In this document: positions 1-5,389 of the stretch, piece by piece
How the letters are laid out: every line of letters begins with the position of its first letter
How positions within the stretch are numbered: position 1 is the first letter of the stretch
Assembly: GCA_025800435.1 (NCBI GenBank)
Contig: JAOXRV010000750.1
Coordinates: 1 to 7,965 of the forward strand
Direction of reading: 5' to 3'
Source of the DNA: Cellvibrionaceae bacterium
GTDB lineage: Bacteria; Pseudomonadota; Gammaproteobacteria; Pseudomonadales; Cellvibrionaceae
Length of the DNA stretch: 7,965 bases
The notes under the pieces: model-generated
Database searches by the model: none
The model's input: the letters and a program-made list of their open reading frames with translations, nothing else
What the model was told of the DNA's origin: nothing
Translations under genes and position numbers: made by a program

Positions 1-1
1 C

Positions 2-271
2 CAGTACCAGCAAAAACCCGCCGCCGATAAAGATATGATTATTGCCAAGGCCGACACCATTGAGTATTTGGTGGGGGCCGAATCCCTGCACCTGATCGAC
101 AACGCCTTTTTGCTGCAAGACGGCGCCACCATGAAGGGCTATCGAATCGACTACGATGTGCGCGCCTCCATGGCCACCGCCTCGGGCCAGGGCGCGGATA
201 CCGAAGACACCCGCATTCAGGTTATGATACCGGCCAAGCAGCTCAATCAAACCGCTGGCAAACGCAAATAG
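2..271 (+). CDS. lptA: LptA, lipopolysaccharide transport periplasmic protein (C-terminal part)
   Basis: The frame is open from the window edge, so only the last 89 residues are visible; signal peptide and N-terminal half lie outside. LptA is the periplasmic bridge protein whose stacked beta-jellyroll subunits carry LPS from the inner-membrane LptBFGC complex to LptD/E in the outer membrane. The visible part has the typical alternating strands of the OstA/LptA fold: a DTIEYLVGAESLHLIDNAFL stretch, then LQDG, then YRIDYDV, matching the family pattern of 'A.y....L.L.gnA.l.Qdg....G..I.Yd'. It ends in a short polar, lysine-rich tail (AGKRK), common in this family. lptB starts 50 bp downstream, the universal gene order, which strongly supports the call. 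Family membership is recognised by eye, not by search. Confidence 0.88.
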   Translation, partial: QYQQKPAADKDMIIAKADTIEYLVGAESLHLIDNAFLLQDGATMKGYRIDYDVRASMATASGQGADTEDTRIQVMIPAKQLNQTAGKRK

Positions 272-321
272 CCGCCACCAACGAGCCCCAGCAATCTCAA
301 TAACAGAGTTAAGGTAAGCCC

Positions 322-1047
322 ATGCCCAGCCTCAGCGCCCAACAACTGGCCAAAAGCTATAAGGGCCGCCAGGTCGTCAAAGATGTATCCCTAGCGGTAG
401 AGAGCGGCCAGGTAGTGGGGCTACTTGGCCCCAACGGCGCCGGCAAAACCACCTGCTTTTACATGATTGCCGGGCTTGTCAACGCCGACCAAGGCCTGGT
501 CAGCATCGACGGCCGCGACCTGACCTTACTGGGTATCGATGAGCGCGCCAAGGCCGGCATCGGCTACCTGCCCCAGGAGGCCTCGGTATTTCGCAAGCTG
601 AGCGTCGCCGACAATATACTGGCGATCCTGGAAACCCGCAAAGACCTCGATCGAAGCGCCCAGTTGAGTAAGCTCGATGCACTGCTGCAGGAGTTTAACA
701 TCACCCATATTCAAGACAGCCTGGGCATGGCCCTGTCCGGGGGCGAGCGACGCCGGGTTGAAATTGCCCGCGCCCTGGCCACCGAGCCGGATTTTATCCT
801 GCTGGATGAGCCCTTTGCCGGGGTTGACCCAATTTCAGTGAGCGATATTAAAACCATTATCACCCACCTGAAAAATCGCGGCATCGGCGTCTTAATCACC
901 GACCACAATGTGCGCGAGACGCTGGATATTTGCGAGACCGCCTATATCGTCAACGAAGGCTCTATTATTGCCGCCGGCAGCCCCCAAGAAGTACTCGACA
1001 ACGCCAAGGTGCGCAAAGTCTATCTGGGTGAGCAGTTTAGTTTATAG
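322..1047 (+). CDS. lptB: LptB, ATPase of the LPS export ABC transporter
   Basis: This is the cytoplasmic ATPase that powers LptFG to extract lipopolysaccharide from the inner membrane and push it along the LptC-LptA bridge. At 241 residues it has the length of E. coli LptB. All ABC motifs are intact: Walker A GPNGAGKT (36-43), Q-loop Q85 in YLPQEASVFRKL, signature LSGGE (138-142), Walker B FILLDEP (158-164) with catalytic E163, D-loop GVDP, and switch H195 in LITDHNVRET. The stretches GYLPQEAS, LSGGERRRVEIARALA and DEPFAGVDPISV and the end VYLGEQF are LptB hallmarks that separate it from other ABC ATPases. The start is supported by AAGG at 311-314, seven bases before the ATG. It follows lptA by 50 bp, so the two are probably co-transcribed. 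Confidence 0.97.
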   Translation: MPSLSAQQLAKSYKGRQVVKDVSLAVESGQVVGLLGPNGAGKTTCFYMIAGLVNADQGLVSIDGRDLTLLGIDERAKAGIGYLPQEASVFRKLSVADNILAILETRKDLDRSAQLSKLDALLQEFNITHIQDSLGMALSGGERRRVEIARALATEPDFILLDEPFAGVDPISVSDIKTIITHLKNRGIGVLITDHNVRETLDICETAYIVNEGSIIAAGSPQEVLDNAKVRKVYLGEQFSL

Positions 1048-1154
1048 AACCCCTAAAACACTTGAAAATTGACCCCTAAGGACTAAACTGGAGCGACAAT
1101 GGCTTAGCTCCACCAGTCTGGGTTAGCAAGCATTCTTCTTAAGCCCCCCTTCTT

Positions 1155-1186
1155 TATACTTAAATACACCTAAAACGGCACATAAT
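1155..1186 (+). promoter_or_regulatory. Possible promoter region for rpoN
   Basis: The 242-bp gap between lptB and rpoN is AT-rich in its middle and holds two -10-like hexamers, TATACT at 1155-1160 and CATAAT at 1181-1186. Neither has a convincing -35 box at 16-18 bp; TTCTTC at 1133-1138 is the nearest for the first. I see no T-run terminator after lptB, so read-through from lptAB remains possible. The rest of the gap shows only a weak hairpin (GGAGC 1090-1094 with GCTCC about 1107-1111) and two ACCCCTAA copies. Confidence 0.25.
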
Positions 1187-1289
1187 TTGCTTGTAAATTG
1201 AAAGAAGGTTCGATAGCCTGTGTCTCCGCCACTGATTTGACACCCAAGCCGGTGGCCGCTCGAATTCGCTAAGGAACCTTGAAGTTTCA

Positions 1290-2810
1290 ATGAAGCAGTC
1301 GCTCCAACTTAAGCTCGGCCAACAGCTGACCATGACTCCCCAGTTGCAACAGGCCATCCGCCTATTGCAGCTTTCCACCTTAGATTTACAGCAAGAGATT
1401 CAAGAAGCCCTCGAATCCAACCCCATGCTGGAGGTAACGGAATCCGAAGAGGGCGGCGAGCCAAGCCAGGGCGAACAGCAACAAGACCCCGAACAAGCCC
1501 AGGGCCTGTCCACCGGCGAAGAAGACTTTAGCAACAAAACCGAAGCCCCGGCGGACCCCAGCCCCGAGGGCGAATGGGCCGAATCAATCCCCCAAGACCT
1601 ACCAGTAGACACCGACTGGGATGCGGTCTACCAAAACAATGCCCCGGCAAGCTCCGGCCCAGCGCCGGATGACGACAGCGATTTTGAATCCCGCCGCAGC
1701 AGTGGCGAATCGCTACAAGACCACCTGCTGTGGCAACTCAACCTCACCCCCATGGGGGACAGAGACCGAGTCATCGCACTAACTATTATCGACGCGGTAC
1801 AAACCAACGGCCTGCTCGACAGCAGCGTCGAAGAACTGCACGCCGGCCTGGCCGAACAGCTGGGCGAAGAGGACGAAGACCCGCTTGAACTGGATGAAGT
1901 GATGGCGGTACTGCACCGAGTACAACAATTTGACCCAGCCGGCGTCGCCGCCCAAGATTTATCCGACTGCCTGCTGATTCAACTGCGCCAGCTGCCCCAG
2001 GATCTGCCGCTATTGGCTGCGGCCAAAACCGTGGCCGGGGAACACCTCGACCTACTCGGCAGCCGCGATTACAAAACCCTAATGCGCCGCTGCAAACTGA
2101 AAGAGCCAGAATTAAAAACAGTGATTGAAATTATTCAATCACTCAACCCAAGCCCCGGCGACAACATCAGCGCCAGCACCGCCGAGTATGTGGTGCCCGA
2201 TGTATTTGTCAGCAAGCGCGAGGGCCGCTGGATGGTACAGCTAAACCCCGAAATTGCACCCAAAATACGCATTAACGACAACTACGCCTCGCTGGTAAAA
2301 CGGGCCGACAACAGCAGCGACAACACCTTTTTGCGCGACAATCTGCAAGAGGCGCGCTGGTTTTTAAAAAGCTTGCAAAGCCGCAACGAAACCCTGCTCA
2401 AAGTGGCCAGCTGTATCGTCGAAAAACAACAGGGCTTTTTGGATTACGGCCCCGAAGCCATGAAGCCGATGATCCTGCACGATATCGCCGATGAAGTGGA
2501 AATGCACGAATCCACCATCTCTCGGGTTACCACGCAAAAATATATGCACACCCCGCAGGGGATTTTTGAACTCAAATACTTCTTCTCCAGCCATGTTGCC
2601 ACCAACAGCGGCGGCGAGTGCTCCTCCACCGCGATTCGCGCCATCATCAAAAAACTGGTGGCCGCAGAGAACCCCAAAAAGCCCTTAAGCGACAATAAAA
2701 TTACCCAACTGCTGGACGAACAAGGCATCAAAGTCGCCCGGCGAACCATCGCCAAGTACCGGGAATCGCTCAATATTCCACCATCCAATGAGCGTAAGCG
2801 CTTGGTTTAA
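1290..2810 (+). CDS. rpoN: RNA polymerase sigma-54 factor (RpoN)
   Basis: RpoN directs core RNA polymerase to -24/-12 promoters, where opening needs an AAA+ activator; its regulon usually includes nitrogen use, flagella and stress genes. The 506-residue product has all three regions. Region I (1-48) starts MKQSLQLKLGQQLTMTPQLQ and is glutamine/leucine-rich, as needed for activator response. Region II (about 50-135) is strongly acidic and low in complexity (EEGGEPSQGEQQQ, DDDSDFE). The core-binding domain spans roughly 140-330. An HTH lies near 398-420 (DIADEVEMHESTISRVTTQKYM). The RpoN box ARRTIAKYRE (483-492) recognises the -24 element; it has I where many homologues have V. The start is set by the conserved N terminus; AAGGAA at 1271-1276 lies 13 bases upstream, a longish spacing. 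Length is close to the roughly 480-500 residues usual in the family. Confidence 0.98.
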   Translation: MKQSLQLKLGQQLTMTPQLQQAIRLLQLSTLDLQQEIQEALESNPMLEVTESEEGGEPSQGEQQQDPEQAQGLSTGEEDFSNKTEAPADPSPEGEWAESIPQDLPVDTDWDAVYQNNAPASSGPAPDDDSDFESRRSSGESLQDHLLWQLNLTPMGDRDRVIALTIIDAVQTNGLLDSSVEELHAGLAEQLGEEDEDPLELDEVMAVLHRVQQFDPAGVAAQDLSDCLLIQLRQLPQDLPLLAAAKTVAGEHLDLLGSRDYKTLMRRCKLKEPELKTVIEIIQSLNPSPGDNISASTAEYVVPDVFVSKREGRWMVQLNPEIAPKIRINDNYASLVKRADNSSDNTFLRDNLQEARWFLKSLQSRNETLLKVASCIVEKQQGFLDYGPEAMKPMILHDIADEVEMHESTISRVTTQKYMHTPQGIFELKYFFSSHVATNSGGECSSTAIRAIIKKLVAAENPKKPLSDNKITQLLDEQGIKVARRTIAKYRESLNIPPSNERKRLV

Positions 2811-2860
2811 GGTTAGTTTTTGATATTGCGCAGAAAAACCCGGGAGAATAATAAGGCACT

Positions 2861-2887
2861 TTGCTGTCACAGTTGTTAGACTAAAAT
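2861..2887 (+). promoter_or_regulatory. Possible sigma-70 promoter for hpf
   Basis: TTGCTG (2861-2866) and TAAAAT (2882-2887) resemble -35 and -10 boxes, but the 15-bp spacing is short. They lie in the AT-rich part of the rpoN-hpf gap and would give a leader of about 65 bases that includes the hairpin at 2898-2919. Read-through from rpoN is an alternative, since no terminator is seen between the two genes. Confidence 0.25.
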
Positions 2888-2897
2888 AAGTATTCAA

Positions 2898-2919
2898 GTC
2901 AGTGGCAATGGCCGCTGAC
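2898..2919 (+). promoter_or_regulatory. Leader hairpin upstream of hpf
   Basis: GTCAGTGGC (2898-2906) and GCCGCTGAC (2911-2919) pair over nine positions with one G-U wobble, closing a four-base AATG loop. It has no T-run, so it is not an intrinsic terminator. It sits 26 bases before the hpf ribosome binding site and is followed by a direct repeat CGACCGACA (2926-2934 and 2937-2945). A role in mRNA stability or translation control is inference only. Confidence 0.45.
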
Positions 2920-2958
2920 CTCCACCGACCGACAGACGACCGACAAGAGGACTTGCCT

Positions 2959-3249
2959 ATGCAAATCAATATCAGTGGACATCACGTCGAAGTAACCGAT
3001 GCCATGCATGCCTATGTCAACACCAAGCTGGAGCGACTTAGCAAACACCATGATCGAATAACCAGCACCAATGTCATCCTCTCTGTCGATAAACTGGTTC
3101 AAAAAGCCGAAGCGACAATCCACGTCAGTGGCAAAGACCTATTTGCCGATGCCACCCACGAAGACATGTACCACGCCATTGATGCGCTGTCCGACAAGCT
3201 CGACCGCCAGCTGATCAAGCACAAAGAAAAAATGCGCGCCCACCGCTAG
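2959..3249 (+). CDS. hpf: Ribosome hibernation promoting factor, short form (HPF/YfiA family)
   Basis: HPF binds the 30S subunit near the decoding channel and promotes formation of inactive 100S ribosome dimers in stationary phase. The product is 96 residues, the length of the short gammaproteobacterial form (E. coli HPF 95), with no long-HPF dimerisation domain. It opens MQINISGHHVEVTDAMHAYV and shows the family pattern in TIHVSGKDLFADATHEDMYHAIDALSDKLDRQLIKHKEK (54-91) with a basic end. The ATG at 2959 is chosen because AAGAGGA (2945-2951) lies seven bases upstream and because the family begins here; the open frame extends 19 codons further to a GTG at 2902, but that stretch lies in the leader hairpin and resembles no HPF. 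Placement directly after rpoN is the classical order. Transcription may come from the rpoN message, its own promoter, or both. Confidence 0.95.
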   Translation: MQINISGHHVEVTDAMHAYVNTKLERLSKHHDRITSTNVILSVDKLVQKAEATIHVSGKDLFADATHEDMYHAIDALSDKLDRQLIKHKEKMRAHR

Positions 3250-3257
3250 CACGCCAA

Positions 3258-3279
3258 GGCGGCAGGCCAGCCTGCCGCC
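3258..3279 (+). terminator. Strong GC hairpin after hpf, terminator-like without T-run
   Basis: GGCGGCAGG (3258-3266) pairs perfectly with CCTGCCGCC (3271-3279) over nine base pairs with a four-base CCAG loop, starting only eight bases after the hpf stop codon. There is no following T-run, so it is not a standard intrinsic terminator. It could protect the 3' end of the hpf message against exonucleases, or act as a pause or partial terminator. Confidence 0.45.
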
Positions 3280-3402
3280 ACACCTCTCCACCGCCCCCAC
3301 CAATACTGCAATCGCAGTCGACAAAAGCCACGAAAACTTAACACACCTCCCGCGATAATCCGCTATAGTAGCTTAGTGACGGTTTAGTGTGCCTACTGCG
3401 AT

Positions 3403-3544
3403 GGTGGCTTCGGCGCCGAGCCTTGGGCTGGGGGATAGCTTCTGGGGGACGCATAAATCCATCCCTGGAGCTCTCGTCCGCCGTCCCTGGCTCCCAAGCC
3501 CCCACAAGCTATCCCCCACCCCAAGGCTCGACAACGAAGCCACC
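3403..3544. repeat. 142-bp palindromic element with 46-bp imperfect inverted arms
   Basis: The left arm 3403-3448 and right arm 3499-3544 are inverted copies, matching at 41 of 46 positions by hand count. Shared blocks from the outside inward are GGTGGCTTCG, CGAGCCTTGGG, TGGGGGATAGCTT and TGGGGG. The 50-bp centre (3449-3498) contains TCCCTGG twice (3462-3468, 3484-3490) and a small inner pair GGAGC/GCTCC (3467-3471, 3490-3494). It codes for nothing convincing and ends 31 bases before rapZ. The architecture suggests a dispersed palindromic repeat or a MITE-like element moved by a protein encoded elsewhere. Transcribed, it would form one long stem-loop. That it exists in many copies is inference; only one full copy is in this window. 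Confidence 0.85.
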
Positions 3545-3575
3545 GTTATAAACAGATTTAAAAATAGAGTTAACC

Positions 3576-4442
3576 ATGCGCCTGGTGATTGTAAGCGGCC
3601 GTTCTGGCTCCGGAAAAAGTAGTGCCCTACACGTATTAGAAGACGCGGGCTTTACCTGTATCGACAACCTGCCTTCAAGCCTGTTGCCCACCCTGATCAA
3701 ACAGGTGCGCAACCAATGTACAGGCGATGATGCACCGGCTTACGCGGTCAGCATCGACGCCCGCAACGATCACGAAGACCTGCAGGAGTTTCCCGATTTT
3801 GTGATCGCCCTGCGCCAACAAGGCCTGGACTGCGAACTGCTGTATTTTGATGCCGCCGAAGCCACCTTGCTCAGACGCTTTAGCGAAACCCGACGCAAGC
3901 ACCCGCTCAGCAATGACAATACCGACTTAAAAGCCGCGATAAAACGCGAGAGCCAACTGCTAGAGCCCATCGCCAATATTGCCGACCTGACCATCGACTC
4001 CAGCCACCTATCCCTGCACCAACTGCGCGACCTGGTTAAGCAGCGAGTCGCCGGCCGCCGGGGAACTGGGATGGCAGTGCTGATTCAATCCTTTGGTTTT
4101 AAACACGGCCCAGCCACCGACTGCGACCTGATATTTGATGCGCGCTGCCTGCCCAACCCCCACTGGGAACCAGAGCTGCGCAAGCTCAACGGCCAGGACC
4201 AAGGGGTTATCGACTACCTGAATGGACACGACGATGTGCAGGCCATGTACAACGATATCAGCCACTATTTACAGCGCTGGCTGCCCAAGTTTGCCGACGA
4301 TAACCGCAGCTATATGACCATTGGCATCGGCTGCACCGGCGGCCAACACCGCTCGGTGTTTATGGCGGAACGATTATTTAAGGCACTGCAGGGCGACTTT
4401 GCCAATATCCAAGTGCGCCACCGAGAACTGCGGCCCCGGTAG
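3576..4442 (+). CDS. rapZ: RapZ, RNase adapter / nucleotide-binding protein
   Basis: RapZ binds small RNAs and presents them to RNase E; in E. coli it directs decay of GlmZ and so controls glucosamine-6-phosphate synthase. Length is 288 residues (E. coli 284). The N-terminal kinase-like domain has Walker A GRSGSGKS (8-15), followed by CIDNLPSSLLP (28-38), a conserved SIDARN (59-64) and RFSETRRKHPL (101-111). The C-terminal RNA- and sugar-sensing half has SFGFKHG (172-178), FDARCLPNPHW (187-197) and the diagnostic GCTGGQHRSV (252-261), ending in a basic tail VRHRELRPR. The start follows from the conserved MRLVIVSGRSGSGKS; no strong Shine-Dalgarno is seen (TAGAG about 3565-3569). Unusually, neither ptsN before it nor ptsO after it is present. 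The GlmZ/GlmY partners cannot be judged from this window; many non-enteric species keep RapZ without them. Confidence 0.96.
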   Translation: MRLVIVSGRSGSGKSSALHVLEDAGFTCIDNLPSSLLPTLIKQVRNQCTGDDAPAYAVSIDARNDHEDLQEFPDFVIALRQQGLDCELLYFDAAEATLLRRFSETRRKHPLSNDNTDLKAAIKRESQLLEPIANIADLTIDSSHLSLHQLRDLVKQRVAGRRGTGMAVLIQSFGFKHGPATDCDLIFDARCLPNPHWEPELRKLNGQDQGVIDYLNGHDDVQAMYNDISHYLQRWLPKFADDNRSYMTIGIGCTGGQHRSVFMAERLFKALQGDFANIQVRHRELRPR

Positions 4443-4495
4443 CCTCCAGTTTTTGCCCACCAGGCAAACTTAGCTCAACCCTAGGCCTAAATAAT

Positions 4496-4520
4496 AAAAA
4501 AGAATGGCATCTTCTTTTTT
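4496..4520. terminator. AT-rich hairpin after rapZ, possible weak terminator
   Basis: AAAAAAGAA (4496-4504) pairs perfectly with TTCTTTTTT (4512-4520) across a seven-base loop TGGCATC. The T-tract forms the 3' arm, and its A-rich complement makes the structure symmetric, so it could act weakly in either direction. The low GC content of the stem makes efficient termination doubtful. It lies 53 bases after the rapZ stop and just upstream of the CRP-type site of the next gene, a sensible place for a transcript boundary. Confidence 0.4.
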
Positions 4521-4551
4521 AAAACCAGCTTTTATGCTTAGTGGTTTTTGC

Positions 4552-4573
4552 TTTTGTGAACTAGATCACAAAA
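4552..4573. promoter_or_regulatory. CRP/Vfr-type operator upstream of the secreted-protein gene
   Basis: TTTTGTGA (4552-4559), a six-base spacer ACTAGA, and TCACAAAA (4566-4573) form a perfect eight-base inverted repeat that contains the full CRP consensus TGTGA-N6-TCACA. CRP is the cAMP receptor protein; Vfr is its pseudomonad relative with near-identical specificity. The centre at 4562.5 lies about 34-35 bases before a start predicted from the -10 box at 4585, overlapping the -35 position. A site there could repress, or activate as a class II site if the true start lies a few bases further on (about 4604). No usable -35 box is seen, which favours activation. Confidence 0.7.
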
Positions 4574-4584
4574 GCGGCCCTGGC

Positions 4585-4590
4585 TATACT
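4585..4590 (+). promoter_or_regulatory. -10 box of the promoter for the secreted-protein gene
   Basis: TATACT (4585-4590) is a good extended-type -10 hexamer, preceded by TGGC and lying 11 bases after the CRP-type site. It predicts a transcript starting near 4597 with a leader of about 66 bases. Overlapping inverted repeats GCTCAA-C-TTGAGC (4594-4606) and CTTGA-GCAGT-TCAAG (4600-4614) lie right at the predicted start. Confidence 0.5.
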
Positions 4591-4662
4591 TTGGCTCAAC
4601 TTGAGCAGTTCAAGTTATTCAATTTTTCTATCACTTTTTCTCTAGCTTTGGGTGCCACCAAC

Positions 4663-5187
4663 ATGAAAAAAATACCTCTACTCGTCACCGTTATTGCCTT
4701 TTTGTTTGCCAGCGTTACAGCCCAGGCCAGAACCGTGCAAGCGATCGATATGATCACTGAAGTTTATTACCCCAGAATCGGTTATCTAGAACAAAAGACC
4801 GAGCTGTTTATCAACCGCTCGCCCAAGGATGACACCATCACCCACTTCTGGGTCAAATACTCCACCTCCGATGGCGAAGCCACTGAGCAAACAGGGCTTA
4901 ATGACTCCAGTATTTACATTAAAGAGTTCCCCATCGCGCGCTATCACCAAGTACGCAAAAAAGCCAAAAAAGTCGATTATTGGGGCCGTTTGATCGCCGA
5001 CGACCAAACCTGTGATCGCCCCAGCAGTACCATTCGCCGCGGCCGTCGCAGCTTGGTGCTCGAATATCGCTGCGGCACCGGCTCCGAGCATCCGAGCGCC
5101 GACGCCGCCAGTAAAGAGCTGTACGAGCTGATTAACGCCCTGCGCAACGAGACCTACGACAATCCCGACCTGTCCCGCGAACTCTAA
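4663..5187 (+). CDS. Hypothetical secreted (periplasmic) protein with two cysteines
   Basis: I do not recognise this family. The 174-residue product starts MKKIPLLVTVIAFLFASVTAQA, a classical Sec signal peptide with likely cleavage after AQA at residue 22, leaving about 152 mature residues and no other membrane segment. There is no lipobox. The mature part is mixed in charge, with aromatic-rich segments (VYYPRIGYLEQ 34-44; HFWVKYSTSDGE 61-72), a basic stretch (RKKAKKVDYWGR 98-109), another at 125-129 (RRGRR), and only two cysteines, C117 and C137, which could form a disulfide. The ATG at 4663 is preferred because the signal peptide begins there; the frame is open back to 4504, but that stretch crosses the promoter and operator. 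No clear Shine-Dalgarno is seen. It stands alone between rapZ and mgtE, where ptsO often lies, with its own CRP-type site, so control by carbon status is likely. Function is unknown. Confidence 0.8.
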   Translation: MKKIPLLVTVIAFLFASVTAQARTVQAIDMITEVYYPRIGYLEQKTELFINRSPKDDTITHFWVKYSTSDGEATEQTGLNDSSIYIKEFPIARYHQVRKKAKKVDYWGRLIADDQTCDRPSSTIRRGRRSLVLEYRCGTGSEHPSADAASKELYELINALRNETYDNPDLSREL

Positions 5188-5223
5188 GCAAAGATGTAAG
5201 AAGCGAAGGTGTAAGAAGCAAAG
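5188..5223. repeat. 15-bp direct tandem repeat, about 2.4 units
   Basis: GCAAAGATGTAAGAA (5188-5202) is followed directly by GCGAAGGTGTAAGAA (5203-5217), which differs at two positions, and by a third partial GCAAAG (5218-5223). It begins at the base after the stop codon of the secreted-protein gene. GCCGCCGA then occurs twice (5223-5230, 5235-5242). It may be replication slippage; no function is evident. Confidence 0.75.
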
Positions 5224-5319
5224 CCGCCGATGGCGCCGCCGAGCACTCCCTGGAGTGGCTAAAATCACTTTAGAATCAAAACCTTTGCTGCCCTAGCTGG
5301 CAATCTGGGTTAGAATGCT

Positions 5320-5363
5320 AAAGAGGCTTTGCCAGGCCCCACGCGGCTTGGCAAGGCCTTTTT
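5320..5363 (+). terminator. Intrinsic terminator (possible attenuator) in the mgtE leader
   Basis: AGGCTTTGCCAGGCC (5324-5338) pairs with GGCTTGGCAAGGCCT (5345-5359) as a 15-bp stem with two G-U wobbles and a six-base loop, extended by AAAG (5320-5323) against TTTT (5360-5363). The T-run makes it a textbook Rho-independent terminator for the + strand. It ends only 26 bases before the mgtE ATG, so a promoter between them is unlikely. An upstream CTGGCAA (5297-5303) could pair with TTGCCAG (5329-5335) inside the left arm and so compete as an antiterminator. Either it ends the upstream transcript or it attenuates mgtE; the position favours the second. Confidence 0.75.
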
Positions 5364-5389
5364 GCAATCACCCAGCAGCGGGCCAGACC

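Larger units (their letters stand above)
3250..3575. other. 326-bp gene-free stretch between hpf and rapZ, the usual ptsN position
   Basis: In most gammaproteobacteria with this cluster, ptsN (EIIA-Ntr, about 150 residues) lies here. No frame in this stretch encodes anything like EIIA-Ntr, and the stretch is too short for a whole copy. It holds a GC-rich hairpin (3258-3279), a small ACTGC-AATC-GCAGT hairpin near 3305-3318, -10-like hexamers GATAAT (3354-3359) and TATAGT (3364-3369) without good -35 boxes, TTAGTG twice (3373-3378, 3384-3389), and the large inverted repeat at 3403-3544. The rapZ promoter may be in 3330-3400, but I cannot place it. Confidence 0.7.

Noticed and set aside
1049..1079. 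ACCCCTAA repeated at 1049-1056 and 1072-1079 after lptB, 23 bp apart.
   Set aside because: Short, not tied to a promoter that I can define, and plausible by chance.
2855..2864. GGCAC followed by TTGC upstream of hpf, like a sigma-54 -24/-12 promoter next to rpoN.
   Set aside because: The two blocks are only one base apart. The sigma-54 consensus needs about ten bases between the GG and GC elements.
3354..3369. GATAAT and TATAGT as -10 boxes for rapZ.
   Set aside because: No acceptable -35 box at 16-18 bp for either, so I did not call a promoter.
3389..3622. Open frame on the + strand across the palindrome and into rapZ (77 codons).
   Set aside because: It lies mostly in the inverted repeat, overlaps the certain start of rapZ in another frame, and has no protein-like character.
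4504..4662. N-terminal extension of the secreted protein by 53 codons.
   Set aside because: It covers the CRP-type site and promoter, and would bury the signal peptide that begins at 4663.
4786..5268. Long minus-strand open frame (160 codons) opposite the secreted-protein gene.
   Set aside because: It is low-complexity (Gly/Ala/Leu-rich), has no recognisable family or ribosome site, and is explained by codon bias of the + strand gene.
5315..5389. N-terminal extension of MgtE by 25 codons from an upstream ATG.
   Set aside because: The extension is encoded by the terminator hairpin, is arginine/proline-rich, and does not resemble the MgtE N terminus.
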